A stretch of 64,000 nucleotides of DNA, taken from the NCBI RefSeq assembly GCF_016887565.1, contig NZ_CP069396.1, positions 5,438,001 to 5,502,000 of the forward strand, written 5' to 3'. The translations under genes were made by a program, and so were the position numbers. Below the pieces are notes generated by a model. That model made no database searches and was not told where the DNA came from. It worked only from the letters and a program-made list of their open reading frames with translations. Positions within the stretch are counted from its first letter, which is position 1. Each line of letters begins with the position of its first letter. This document shows, in pieces, positions 50,485 to 60,447 of the stretch. The DNA comes from Archangium violaceum (GTDB lineage: Bacteria; Myxococcota; Myxococcia; Myxococcales; Myxococcaceae).

Positions 50485-50885
50485 TGTGTGTGCCTCTCTC
50501 GAATGGAGGCACGAAGTGTACGAGCCGCCAGCGGCTCCCGTCGAGCATAAGACGAATGGGGATGCTGTGGAGGGAGCGAAAGGGTGAAGAGGGGCCGACC
50601 CTCGACACGGCTGCTACCTGTGCCACGCTCTCGACCGTTCTGGAACCTTCTCGCCGGAAGCATCCGGCGGCGGCTTCGATTCCCGCCGCCTCCAGTCGAG
50701 GTTGCCCGCCGCTCTGTCCAGGCCGCCCTCCCAGGAGGGGACGACAGCGACGAGGATGATTGGAGCACTTGGAACGACCCACGCCGCGCCATGCTTCGCC
50801 GCAACGCGGGTGCAGCAGGGCCAGCAGCCGGCCAGCAAGCCTGCGGCCCCGGCCACTCCCCCAGGAGCCCGCCGCGCCCCGCCGC
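50485..50885. other. 401-base intergenic region upstream of the 437-aa gene
   Basis: No gene is supported; long openings on both strands are GC shadows. The part nearest the 437-aa gene holds two inverted repeats, listed separately. Further right nothing clear was seen apart from a short GCCGG/CCGGC stem near 50653. The SLC13 gene ends at its right side, so the region must hold that gene's terminator and the 437-aa gene's promoter; neither is obvious. Confidence 0.5.
50490..50537 (-). promoter_or_regulatory. Tandem hairpins in the leader of the 437-aa gene
   Basis: GTGCCTC (50490-50496) and GAGGCAC (50506-50512) form a seven-pair stem that ends five bases before the ATG and would hide the GAGAGAGG ribosome site. 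Immediately upstream, GAGCCGC-CA-GCGGCTC (50522-50537) is a second perfect stem. They could control translation or bind a regulator. Confidence 0.45.
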
Positions 50886-52373
50886 TCAGCCGAGCACGAA
50901 GCGCACCCAGAGGAGGCCGTAGAGGGTGAGCAGGGCGCAGGCCAGCAGGTCCAGTGCCACGCCGAGCTTCATCATCGTGGGCAGGCGCACGTAGCCGCTG
51001 CCGAAAACGATGGCGTTGGGAGGAGTGCCCGCCGGCAGGGCGAAGTCGCAGGACGCCGCGAAGGTGCTCACCGCGAGCAGGGGCAGAGAGCCGGGTAGCA
51101 CGTTGAGCAGCACGTTCACCGTGGCGGTGTTGGAGGCCACGGCGGACAGTGCCACGGTGGACAGGGCCACGGCGCCGTACTGCGCGATGGGGCCGAGGGC
51201 CTCCAGGCCCGCCAGGCGCGCGGCCATGTATGTGGACAGGCCGCTGCCCTCGATGCCGGCGGCGAGCGCGAAGCCTCCTCCCAGCAGCAGCAGCGTGTCC
51301 CAGGGCACCCGGGCGAGGGCCCCGCGCGACAGCCGTCCCAGCAGCACCAGCGTCCCGGCGGCGAGCAGCGCCACGGCCGCCTCGTAGTGCTTGCCCAGCA
51401 GCTTGAAGCCCTCGAAGGCCGAGGCCACCCACGGCGCCAGCACGCCCCGGAAGAAGTCCCCGCCCATCCACAGCACCGCGGCTACCAGGAAGACGGTGCC
51501 CACCACCTTCTCGCCGCCCGAGAGGGGCCCGAGCGCGGCCAGCTCTCGTTGGATGATGTCCACCCCCTGCCCGGGGCCGAGTGCGTCCCGGCGGCCCTCG
51601 CGCCACAGCACCCACCACACGAGCGGCAGGAAGAGGACGACGAAGGGCAGGGCGGCCACCATGTACTCGACGAACCCCACCTCAGTGGCCAGCCGCCGCG
51701 AGGCCACGCCCGCGAAGACGGAGTTGGTGGGGCTGCCGATCTTGGTCCCGATGCCGCCCACGTTGGAGCCGTAGGCCACTGCCAGCATGAGCGCGGCGCC
51801 GAAGTGCTGGAGCTTGCGGCCCTCGGTGGACTCGAGCTGGGCGAGGAGCGCCATGCCGATGGGCACCATCATCACGGCGGTGGCGGTGTTGGAGATCCAA
51901 AGAGAGACGGAGGCGGTGGCCACCAGCATGCCGAGCAGCAGTCGCTGGGGCTGGGTGCCAATGGCATGCATGATGAGCAGGGCGATGCGGCGGTGCAGGT
52001 GCCACTGCTCCAGGGCGGCGCCCAGGGCCATGCCTCCGAGGAAGAGGAAGATGTAGGGGTCCACGTAGGGGAGGGCGGCGCGGCCCATGGCGGCGGGCAG
52101 GCCGTGCACGCCGAAGAGGCCCAACGCGGGGAAGAGGACGAGTGGGAGGAGGGCGGTCCAGGCGATGGGGACGGCCTCGGTGAACCACCAGAGGGCCATC
52201 CAGGCGGCCACGGCGGCGGCGGCGGCCGGACGGTGTCCCATACCGGGCACTTCGTGGAGTCCCGAGGGGATGAGCAGGAGGGCCGCGGCGGCGAGCGGCC
52301 CGGCGAGCAGCCCGAGCAGGCGCACACGTGACGGTGAAGTGGGGGTCGCACTCCGGGTCGAGCGGGAAGCCAC
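50886..52373 (-). CDS. SLC13/DASS-family anion:sodium symporter
   Basis: A 495-aa membrane protein with about eleven to twelve helices. It shows the two SNT motifs of the divalent anion:Na+ symporter family, SNTATAVMMVPIG in the first half and SNTATVNVLLNV in the second, which form the sodium and carboxylate site. The first helices read PAAAAAVAAWMALWWFTEAVPIAWTALLPLVLFP, also typical. Members import succinate, citrate or sulfate-like anions. The ATG at 52373 is the first in frame before the N-terminal polar stretch. It is on the same strand as, and 70 bases downstream of, the MocR gene. Confidence 0.9.
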   Translation of the reverse strand: MASRSTRSATPTSPSRVRLLGLLAGPLAAAALLLIPSGLHEVPGMGHRPAAAAAVAAWMALWWFTEAVPIAWTALLPLVLFPALGLFGVHGLPAAMGRAALPYVDPYIFLFLGGMALGAALEQWHLHRRIALLIMHAIGTQPQRLLLGMLVATASVSLWISNTATAVMMVPIGMALLAQLESTEGRKLQHFGAALMLAVAYGSNVGGIGTKIGSPTNSVFAGVASRRLATEVGFVEYMVAALPFVVLFLPLVWWVLWREGRRDALGPGQGVDIIQRELAALGPLSGGEKVVGTVFLVAAVLWMGGDFFRGVLAPWVASAFEGFKLLGKHYEAAVALLAAGTLVLLGRLSRGALARVPWDTLLLLGGGFALAAGIEGSGLSTYMAARLAGLEALGPIAQYGAVALSTVALSAVASNTATVNVLLNVLPGSLPLLAVSTFAASCDFALPAGTPPNAIVFGSGYVRLPTMMKLGVALDLLACALLTLYGLLWVRFVLG

Positions 52374-52443
52374 GTGCCCACCGTGGCACAGGTGGCGCGA
52401 GCGGGGCCATGGGCTCGGGGTGGGTTCCTGGTGGAGATGATTG

Positions 52444-53916
52444 TTACTGACCTACCACCCCGCACGGGGCACCGTTTGAAGGAGCCCGGCGCGCCAGCTC
52501 GATGGCTCGAGAGAGCCGGGACACCGCCTCCCTCGCGCGAGGAGCGGGCAGGGTGGTGAACCCGAGCAGCAATCCATCGAGCCGACCCTTCTCGGGGCTG
52601 AGCTGGTAGCTCGACAGTGCTCCTGGCGCGAGGCCTAGCGAGCTGGCGTGTGTGACCACCGCATCGTCACGGACACCGCTCAGGCGTGCCAGCAGGTGCA
52701 GCCCGCCCGTCGTGGGCTCGAGCTGGAGGGAGGGAGAGGAGAGCTCGTCGAGCGCACGCAGCAGCGCGGTCCGGCGCTCCGCATAGAGGTTGCGCATGCG
52801 CCGCAGGTGACGTGCGAAGTGCCCTTCACCCAGGAAGTCGGCGGCCGCGCGCTGTATCGCGAGGGGAGGGGCTGGCTGCAGCAGGTTGGCGACGCGGGCG
52901 AGCGCGTCGCGTGCCCTGTCCGGCACGACGAGGAAGCCGAGGCGCAGCGTGGGGAACATCGACTTGCTGAAGGTCCCCGCGTAGAGCACCCGGCCCTGGT
53001 CATCGAGGCTCTTGAGGGCGGGGAGCGGCGCCGAGTCGTACTGGAACTCCCCGTCGTAGTCGTCCTCGACGATCCATCCGTCCGCGCTCCGAGCCCAGGC
53101 CAGGAGGGCGAGCCTGCGAGGCAGTGAGAGCGCCATGCCCAGAGGCATCTGGTGGCCGGGCGTCACGAACGCGAACCTGGCGCGCGGGGCGAGGGCGACG
53201 CCCCTGGCGACGTCGAGCCCTTCGTCATCGACCGGCACGGCGGCGAGCCGCAACCCCGCGAGCGAGAGCGCCATGCGCGCCCGGTGGTAGCCCGGATCTT
53301 CAATCCAGGCCTGGTCTCCCGGGCTGGAGAGTGCGCGAGCCATCAGGCCGAGCGCACCGTGGTAGCCGCCGGTGATCAGGACCTGGTCCGGATGGGCGAT
53401 GACGCCCCGTGCGACCGCCAGGTGGGTGGCGATGGCCTCGCGCAGGGAACTGTCACCACTGGCGTCGGAGTGGGCGAGGTCCATGGCCCGAGCGCCGCGA
53501 GCATGACGACCCAGCAGCCGCGACCAGGTCGCGATGGGGAATGCGTCGACTCCGGGGATGCCGATCTGGAAGGGGTGAATCACCGGGCGGGCCCGAGTCT
53601 CGGCACGTCGAGGCTGCGGCGGGGCCGTCGAGGCTCCGCGAGGCGTGAGGGGGAGCGGGCTCGTGACGAACGTGCCGGCTGCTCCCCGTGTGACGAGGAA
53701 CCCCTCGACGATGAGGCGCGCGTACGCGACATCCACCGTGCCTCGAGAGACGCGGAGCTCCAGGGCCATGGCTCGCGCCGAGGGGAGCCGCGTGCCCGGG
53801 GTCAGTGTCCCGGCGAGGATGGCTTCTCGGAGCCGATCGTAGAGCTGCACGTGGAGGGGACGGTCACCCCGCCGCCGCGAGATCGAGGGATGAAGCATGG
53901 CTCCACGAGTGCTCAT
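52444..53916 (-). CDS. MocR-type regulator (GntR wHTH fused to PLP aminotransferase-like domain)
   Basis: A 490-aa protein. The N-terminal winged helix of the GntR family is at residues 15-85 (LHVQLYDRLREAILAGTLTPGTRLPSARAMALELRVSRGTVDVAYARLIVEGFL). The rest is a fold-type-I aminotransferase-like domain with VEDDYDGEF and the PLP-binding Lys in YAGTFSKSMFPTLRLGF. MocR proteins sense PLP or an amino compound and control adjacent genes. The ATG at 53916 gives the usual short leader before the HTH. It is divergent from the isocitrate-lyase/PEP-mutase gene with a 68-base gap, its likely target. Confidence 0.9.
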   Translation of the reverse strand: MSTRGAMLHPSISRRRGDRPLHVQLYDRLREAILAGTLTPGTRLPSARAMALELRVSRGTVDVAYARLIVEGFLVTRGAAGTFVTSPLPLTPRGASTAPPQPRRAETRARPVIHPFQIGIPGVDAFPIATWSRLLGRHARGARAMDLAHSDASGDSSLREAIATHLAVARGVIAHPDQVLITGGYHGALGLMARALSSPGDQAWIEDPGYHRARMALSLAGLRLAAVPVDDEGLDVARGVALAPRARFAFVTPGHQMPLGMALSLPRRLALLAWARSADGWIVEDDYDGEFQYDSAPLPALKSLDDQGRVLYAGTFSKSMFPTLRLGFLVVPDRARDALARVANLLQPAPPLAIQRAAADFLGEGHFARHLRRMRNLYAERRTALLRALDELSSPSLQLEPTTGGLHLLARLSGVRDDAVVTHASSLGLAPGALSSYQLSPEKGRLDGLLLGFTTLPAPRAREAVSRLSRAIELARRAPSNGAPCGVVGQ

Positions 53917-53984
53917 GATGGCCTGGTCATTTTCATCTTTCTTGGCCCTTTCTCTACTCCATCGTGAGCCTATCCTGCCGCGCC

Positions 53985-54836
53985 ATGACCACTGAATCCC
54001 TGGCTTCCGCGGACGCGGCGCGGTTCCGAGCACTCCATGCGCCAGGCCAGCTCCTCATCCTGGCCAACGCTTGGGACGCGGTCAGCGCCCGGCTGATCGA
54101 ATCCATTGGCGGTACCGCCATCGCCACCAGCAGTGCCGCGATGGCCTGGGCGCATGGAGCCGCCGATGGCGAGCGCCTTCCGTTCGACCGGCTGCTCGCC
54201 GCGACTCGCGACATCGTCCGCGCGGTGCATGTCCCGGTCAGCGTCGACTTCGAGAGAGGCTACAGCACGAGCCCGGCGGAAGTGGCCGACGCCATCTGCC
54301 GGCTCTCGGAGGTGGGCGTCGTCGGCGTGAACCTCGAGGATGGCGCCGAGCCGCCCGAATTGCTGGCCGCGAAGCTGTCGGCCTCACGGGAGGCGCTCCG
54401 GCGCGAGGGACGAGACATGTTCCTGAATGCGCGCACCGATGTGATCTTGCGTCGCATGGTGTCAGGCCCCCAGGCACTCGACGAGGTGGTGCGGCGCGCG
54501 AGGCGCTACGTGGACGCGGGCTGCGATGGTGTCTTCGTGCCAGGCTCCTTGACGGCCGAGGAGCTGGCTCGAGTCGTCGAGGAAGTGCGAGTCCCGCTCA
54601 ATGTCTGGGCCGCACCGACGTTGCCCCCGCTCGAGCAGCTCCGGGCGATCGGTGTACGCCGGGTGAGCGTGGGGCCCCGCCTCGTGCTGACGGCGCTCTC
54701 GGCCGTCAGACGGGACGCGGAGCAGGTGCTCGCGGGGCGGTGGGCTCCCGCACCCGAGGGAGCGACACCGACCTACGCCGAACTCAATGCCTGGTTCGGG
54801 CCTGATGTCGACGTCCGGGTGGGACACCCGCACTGA
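53985..54836 (+). CDS. Isocitrate lyase / PEP mutase superfamily protein
   Basis: A 283-aa TIM-barrel enzyme of the ICL/PEPM group: ILANAWDAVSARLIESIGGTAIATSSAAMAWAHG at the start, then VPVSVDFERGYSTSPAEVADAICRLSEVGVVGVNLEDG (the Mg-binding DFE and the EDG motif), and NARTDVIL. The Cys of the KKCGH-type loop found in true isocitrate lyases is absent, so a C-C or P-C lyase of the oxaloacetate hydrolase / carboxyphosphonoenolpyruvate-like kind is more likely. The ATG at 53985 is preferred to the GTG seven codons earlier. It is probably regulated by the divergent MocR gene. Confidence 0.85.
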   Translation: MTTESLASADAARFRALHAPGQLLILANAWDAVSARLIESIGGTAIATSSAAMAWAHGAADGERLPFDRLLAATRDIVRAVHVPVSVDFERGYSTSPAEVADAICRLSEVGVVGVNLEDGAEPPELLAAKLSASREALRREGRDMFLNARTDVILRRMVSGPQALDEVVRRARRYVDAGCDGVFVPGSLTAEELARVVEEVRVPLNVWAAPTLPPLEQLRAIGVRRVSVGPRLVLTALSAVRRDAEQVLAGRWAPAPEGATPTYAELNAWFGPDVDVRVGHPH

Positions 54837-54935
54837 TGCCCACCGTGCAGAGGAAGTGACGGGCCGCGCGTCTCCGACACGGGGGCGCACGGCGCGCTTG
54901 CGAGCGGCGGGGAATTGGAGCAGGAGGGGCCGGTC

Positions 54936-55871
54936 GTGATTGTCCGTCCCCGCCCCGGTGCCCTGAAGCTCCTCTTTGTCATGCGCGGCACCATCCTGCC
55001 GCGCGTCCTGCCCCACGTGCTGGGCATCGCGGCGCTGTCCTGCCTCGTCGTCTGGACGCTCCAGGCGGGCCACCTGCGGCTCCCGGTGACCTCGCCCGCG
55101 CCCTTGTCGCTGCTCGGCATCGCGCTGTCCATCTTCCTCGGGTTCCGGAACAACGCCTGCTACGACCGCTGGTGGGAGGCCCGGAAGCAGTGGGGCGCGC
55201 TGCTGATCGAACTGCGCGCGTTCTCACACCAGGCCATCGCGCTGCTGGACGACGGGGACGCCGAGGTGCCCGTCGTGGGGCGGCAGGCGGCGCGGCGGCT
55301 GATTCACCGGAACATCGCCTTCGCGCACGCGCTCGCCGCGCACCTGCGCGGGCATGACGCCCGGGAGGACATCTCCCGCTTCGTCGCGGAGCCGGAGCGC
55401 TCGCGCGTGCTGACCAGTGGAAATCGGCCTGGCGCGCTGCTGCGCGAGCACGAGGTCGAGCTGGCCGCGCTGCGGCGGGAGGGCCGGCTCTCCGACATCG
55501 TGTGGGGCTCGCTGGCCGCACGGGTCCACGCGTTGATGGGCGTGCTCTGCGCCTGCGAGCGCATCCGCTTCACGCCGCTGCCCTTCGCGTACACGGTGCT
55601 GCTCCACCGCACCGCGTATCTCTTCTGCCTGCTGCTGCCCTTCGGCCTCGCGGAGGCCCTGGGCTGGTTCACGCCGGTGCTCGCGGCGATGATTGCCTAC
55701 ACCTTCTTCGGCCTGGACCGGCTGAGCGACGAGTTGGAGGAGCCCTTCGGCACGGCTCCCAACGACCTGCCGCTGCTCGCGCTGGCCCGGACGGCGGAAA
55801 TCAACCTGCGCGAGGCGCTGGGCGAGCCGCGGCCCGAGCCGCTGCGCCCCGTGGACTTCATCCTCCCGTAG
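54936..55871 (+). CDS. Bestrophin-like anion channel (UPF0187/RFP-TM)
   Basis: A 311-aa membrane protein of the bestrophin/YneE family. The signature is LSIFLGFRNNACYDRWWEARKQWGALLIELRAFSHQAI, with the N-terminal helices RVLPHVLGIAALSCLVVWTL before it and C-terminal helices including VLLHRTAYLFCLLLPFGLAEALGWFTPVLAAMIAYTFFGLDRLSDELEEPFG. Bacterial members form pentameric ion channels. The GTG at 54936 has AGGAGG about nine bases upstream and starts just before the first conserved strand; a TTG 21 bases earlier is less likely. It is convergent with the DAHP synthase gene. Confidence 0.88.
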   Translation: MIVRPRPGALKLLFVMRGTILPRVLPHVLGIAALSCLVVWTLQAGHLRLPVTSPAPLSLLGIALSIFLGFRNNACYDRWWEARKQWGALLIELRAFSHQAIALLDDGDAEVPVVGRQAARRLIHRNIAFAHALAAHLRGHDAREDISRFVAEPERSRVLTSGNRPGALLREHEVELAALRREGRLSDIVWGSLAARVHALMGVLCACERIRFTPLPFAYTVLLHRTAYLFCLLLPFGLAEALGWFTPVLAAMIAYTFFGLDRLSDELEEPFGTAPNDLPLLALARTAEINLREALGEPRPEPLRPVDFILP

Positions 55872-55932
55872 GCGCCGGGCCGCTCGCCTCCGCTCGCGCT
55901 CGAGCTCCGCGGCAGCGTGCCAGCCCCCCGGC

Positions 55933-57300
<1,368 letters not shown>

Positions 57301-57342
57301 GCGGGGGGCAGGAATATCACACCCCGCTTCTTCAGCGCCCTG

Positions 57343-57705
57343 CTAGCAGAGCCCGGCCCAGCGGACGTACATGTCGCCGTAGTAGTTGCACACATAGCCA
57401 CTGGGGCAGGTGGGATAGCCACGGACCCAGTACTCACCATTCGACCAGAACACCTGGCTGTTCGTGTCGAAGTGGTGGCCGTAACTCAGGGTTTCGAGGA
57501 GCAGGCTGGACGTGGACGGCGACGAGTAGACGCCGAGAGCGCCCCAGCAGACCATGTAGACGGCCTGCTGATGGACCCCGCGCTCCGGTTCGGCCGAAGG
57601 CTGCTGCTTCGCCTCCGTCGTCTCCTCGGGCGCGCCACCGCACCCCATGCCGAACAGCGTGGCACCACCCACAAGACACACGAGCATTCGCAGGTTCTTC
57701 TTCAT
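57343..57705 (-). CDS. Small lipoprotein with SH3-like domain
   Basis: A 120-aa protein with a lipoprotein signal (MLVCLVGGATLFGMGC), a polar Glu/Gln/Pro linker, and a compact C-terminal domain (residues 50-120) with many aromatic residues: GVYSSPSTSSLLLETLSYG, FWSNGEYWVRGY, YVCNYYGDMYVRW. The strand pattern is that of a bacterial SH3 domain, often found on wall-binding proteins. Function unknown. It starts 43 bases upstream of the DAHP synthase ATG on the same strand. Confidence 0.65.
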   Translation of the reverse strand: MKKNLRMLVCLVGGATLFGMGCGGAPEETTEAKQQPSAEPERGVHQQAVYMVCWGALGVYSSPSTSSLLLETLSYGHHFDTNSQVFWSNGEYWVRGYPTCPSGYVCNYYGDMYVRWAGLC

Positions 57706-57867
57706 CGGATGTTCTCTCCGTGAGGGGAAATGATGACGCCCCGCGTCGTGAGCGGCCCGGGGCTCATGCGAAGAGAGATTGATCCGACGCGACCGTCATG
57801 GATCGAAGTGCAGCGCGAGACGCTCCGAGCGAGCATCGGGCAGGAGCCAAGGTGGCCACCAGCGGGA

Positions 57868-60177
57868 TTACGGCTCGCTCCCCCAAATGAGCTGACCGTT
57901 CCGGTAGAGCGTCACTCTCTCCCAATTGGTGAAAGAGGTCTTGGAGGGGTCGAAGGAGTAGTCATTGGATTCGTCGAAGTTCGACCAATCTGCCTTGTGG
58001 CCGCGGATCTGGATTTCGCCTGAATCGCCAACAGCCGGAATGCTACCAGCAGCGGAATTGAAGGCGATCTCCAGGTAATGATCCGCCCCCGTCTTCCCCA
58101 TGCCCATCTTCACCAGCTTGCCGGTGACGTTCGAGTTGCCGACGCGGGCATAATCACAGTAGATGGCAAGCGGCTTTTCCCCATCCATCGTGAACCAGTA
58201 GCGGATGGACAGCTCGCTCATCCCCACGGGCTCGCCGCCGTTGTTCTTGATCTTGAAGTGCGGCTTCAATCCGTTATCACCCACCAGGATGTCCGCCGCA
58301 CGGTATTGCAGCACGAGATTGCCCGAGGGAGGCGTCGATGTATCCCGAGGGGTTGCGCTCAGCTGCGCCGAGTTCCCGCTCTCGCCCGCGGCGTTTACCG
58401 CACTGATGGCGTAATGATACGTCGTTCCGTTCGTCACCGACGTGTCGGAGTAGCTCGTGCCGCTGACCGCTGCCAGGGGGGTGTACGGTCCGCCACTTGT
58501 CGTCGAGCGCTTGACTTTGTATGAGCTGGCATTGGTCGAGGTGCTCCAACTCAAATCGACCCTTCCATTGCCCGCCGTCGCGGTCAACCCGGTGGGTGGA
58601 GCGGGGACGGCGGACGCGTTCACGATGGCCCAGTAGGCCTGTTTGGATTGCAGACGCTCATTGAACAAGAGGGGCCAATTGTTTCGGGCCACCGGGAACG
58701 TTCGCAGCCAGGTATTTCCGTCATCCTTGCCCCACAACGTGACGCTGGTGACCAGGTTCTTGTGTCTTTTGAAGACCTCGAATAGCTGTTTGTAAAGAGA
58801 GGCCTGATTCTGCTTCAACTCCTCCGGGAACGTGTCGTACCGCTGCGAGGAGTCGTAGTACACGCTCATATCCAGTTCGGTGATGTGCGTCTCGACACCC
58901 AGATCGGCGAATTTGACGATGGAGCTCTCGATCTCCTGAATCGTCGGATAGTAGAGGCTGACGTGCGTCTGGTGTCCGACACCATCAATCGGAATCCCCT
59001 TGGCGATCAAACGCTTGACCAGGTCATACATGGCCTGGCTCTTGCCTGATTCGTGTGTATTGTAATCATTGATGAACAATACCGCGTCCGGGTCCGCTTC
59101 GCGGGCAAACAGGAACGCCTTCTCGATGAACTCCTCCCCGGCGATCTGGTACCACAAGCTGCGGCGCAATCCGTCAGGCTGCGAGGCATCGAGGACCTCG
59201 TTGACCACATCCCAGGCGTATATCTGGCCTTTGTAACGGCCCATGACCGCGTTGATGTGCGTCTTCATCCGTTGGAACAAGAGCTCCTTGCCCGCCAGAT
59301 TTCCGCTCGCATCACGGAAGACCCAGTCCGGCGTTTGTGAGTGCCAGACCAGCGTATGCCCCCGGACCTGCTGCCCATTTCCAACCGCGAACTGAACGGC
59401 GGCATCCGAACCGCTGAAGTCGAATACTCCTTCCCGCGGCTCCGTACTGTCCCATTTCAAGACATTTCCCGGTGTCGTGCTGTTGAAGTGCTTGGCGAGC
59501 AACTTCCTGTCCGCATCCGCCAGGAGCTCACTGTTGGAGAAGGAGGTCCCGATCAGGAAGTCATTGGCGAAGACGTCCTTGAGCGAAGGAATGCCTTCTT
59601 CGATGACGATGGGCCCGAGATCGGGCAGCCTCTCCAGACGGAAATCGTCGACATGGAAGACCAGCGAGGAGTCGTTCGGTGCTTCGAAGTAGACGGACAG
59701 GTTGTCCGCCGCCTCGAGAAGCTTGTACTGGGCCTGGAACCTCACCCAGTCATTGGACGTGGCCGTGTCGAAGTATATCCTCTCGTAGTAGGTGGTACTC
59801 GGCGTCTTGCGCTGGAGCGTCATATGAACGGTGGTGCTCGGAGCTGCCTGCGGTAGCTTGATCCACCCCGTGAACACGTAGGTCTGGCCCGGTTCCATGT
59901 ACGCCGTCACGTCCAGCGTCGGTCCGTGCCACGACTGCTTGCGGCCACCCACCTTCAGACCGTACGAGCCGCCGCGGGCCGCTTCCGCTACCGCCGCCAA
60001 CGTTTCCACACCACCGCGTCCAGTCCAGCCCTGCACCGTTCCATCTTCGAAATCAGTCTGGAGGAGCAGGATGTTTTCCGAATGTGCGGGATGCGGCGAA
60101 AAGAGCAGCGGAATCAAGAATGACGCCAGGAGCGTTTGAAGCACTCTCAGAACTGGCTTTTTCTTCATTGAGCTCAT
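57868..60177 (-). CDS. Modular endo-1,4-beta-xylanase (CBM-GH10-FN3-CBM3)
   Basis: A 769-aa secreted enzyme: signal peptide (residues 1-33), a carbohydrate-binding module of the CBM4/9/22 kind (about 36-185, LLLQTDFEDGTVQGWTGRG), a GH10 catalytic domain (about 195-525), a fibronectin type III domain (about 527-612) and a C-terminal CBM3 (about 618-769, LVLQYRAADILVGDNGLKPHFKIKN). Catalytic residues are Glu327 (acid/base, AWDVVNEVLD) and Glu434 (nucleophile, HITELDMSV). It should hydrolyse xylan outside the cell. GC content is clearly lower than in flanking genes, and the CBM3/FN3 layout is typical of Bacillota such as Paenibacillus, which suggests acquisition. An ATG three codons in is an alternative start. 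A promoter with operator lies upstream. Confidence 0.92.
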   Translation of the reverse strand: MSSMKKKPVLRVLQTLLASFLIPLLFSPHPAHSENILLLQTDFEDGTVQGWTGRGGVETLAAVAEAARGGSYGLKVGGRKQSWHGPTLDVTAYMEPGQTYVFTGWIKLPQAAPSTTVHMTLQRKTPSTTYYERIYFDTATSNDWVRFQAQYKLLEAADNLSVYFEAPNDSSLVFHVDDFRLERLPDLGPIVIEEGIPSLKDVFANDFLIGTSFSNSELLADADRKLLAKHFNSTTPGNVLKWDSTEPREGVFDFSGSDAAVQFAVGNGQQVRGHTLVWHSQTPDWVFRDASGNLAGKELLFQRMKTHINAVMGRYKGQIYAWDVVNEVLDASQPDGLRRSLWYQIAGEEFIEKAFLFAREADPDAVLFINDYNTHESGKSQAMYDLVKRLIAKGIPIDGVGHQTHVSLYYPTIQEIESSIVKFADLGVETHITELDMSVYYDSSQRYDTFPEELKQNQASLYKQLFEVFKRHKNLVTSVTLWGKDDGNTWLRTFPVARNNWPLLFNERLQSKQAYWAIVNASAVPAPPTGLTATAGNGRVDLSWSTSTNASSYKVKRSTTSGGPYTPLAAVSGTSYSDTSVTNGTTYHYAISAVNAAGESGNSAQLSATPRDTSTPPSGNLVLQYRAADILVGDNGLKPHFKIKNNGGEPVGMSELSIRYWFTMDGEKPLAIYCDYARVGNSNVTGKLVKMGMGKTGADHYLEIAFNSAAGSIPAVGDSGEIQIRGHKADWSNFDESNDYSFDPSKTSFTNWERVTLYRNGQLIWGSEP

Positions 60178-60447
60178 ACGTAGCGCGCCTCAGGGGTAAT
60201 AGTCAGGCGTAGTCAGTGATTGACGGTAAATCGAGCAAGCACCTTATTCAGTGATTTCACTGCGCGTCAAATGGTTCGAAGATAGGAGAATTTTCCGTTG
60301 AGCCGTCAGCGTCCCTCACCAATAGAGAGGGGCGGGGCGGCTTTTTCATGTTTTGAGAGTCATGGCGACCCCGCGATTCATCCGCGTCAGCGGACCGTTT
60401 GACGTAGAGTGAACGCTCGCGGTTCGCTCGGTGTGCTTGGAGGGCTC
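60178..60447. other. 270-base, AT-richer region between the xylanase and the epimerase gene
   Basis: No gene is supported. It is less GC-rich than the rest of the window. It contains the xylanase promoter/operator (60243-60270) and the direct repeats TAGTCAG at 60200 and 60210, ten bases apart. TCAGTGATT occurs at 60213 and 60248. The right part (60290-60447) is the leader of the epimerase gene. Confidence 0.55.
60243..60270 (-). promoter_or_regulatory. Xylanase promoter with palindrome in the spacer
   Basis: On the minus strand TTGACG (60265-60270) and AATAAG (60243-60248) are 16 bases apart. Between them is the perfect palindrome CAGTGA-AA-TCACTG (60249-60262). A protein bound there would cover the spacer and block RNA polymerase, a common layout for repression of sugar-induced genes. 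Confidence 0.5.

Noticed and set aside
50614-51618. 334-codon minus-strand opening across the start of the 401-base gap
   Set aside because: It runs in another frame of the SLC13 gene and is Arg/Gly/Ala-rich.
53985-54836. True isocitrate lyase
   Set aside because: Too short (283 aa) and lacks the KKCGH-type loop.
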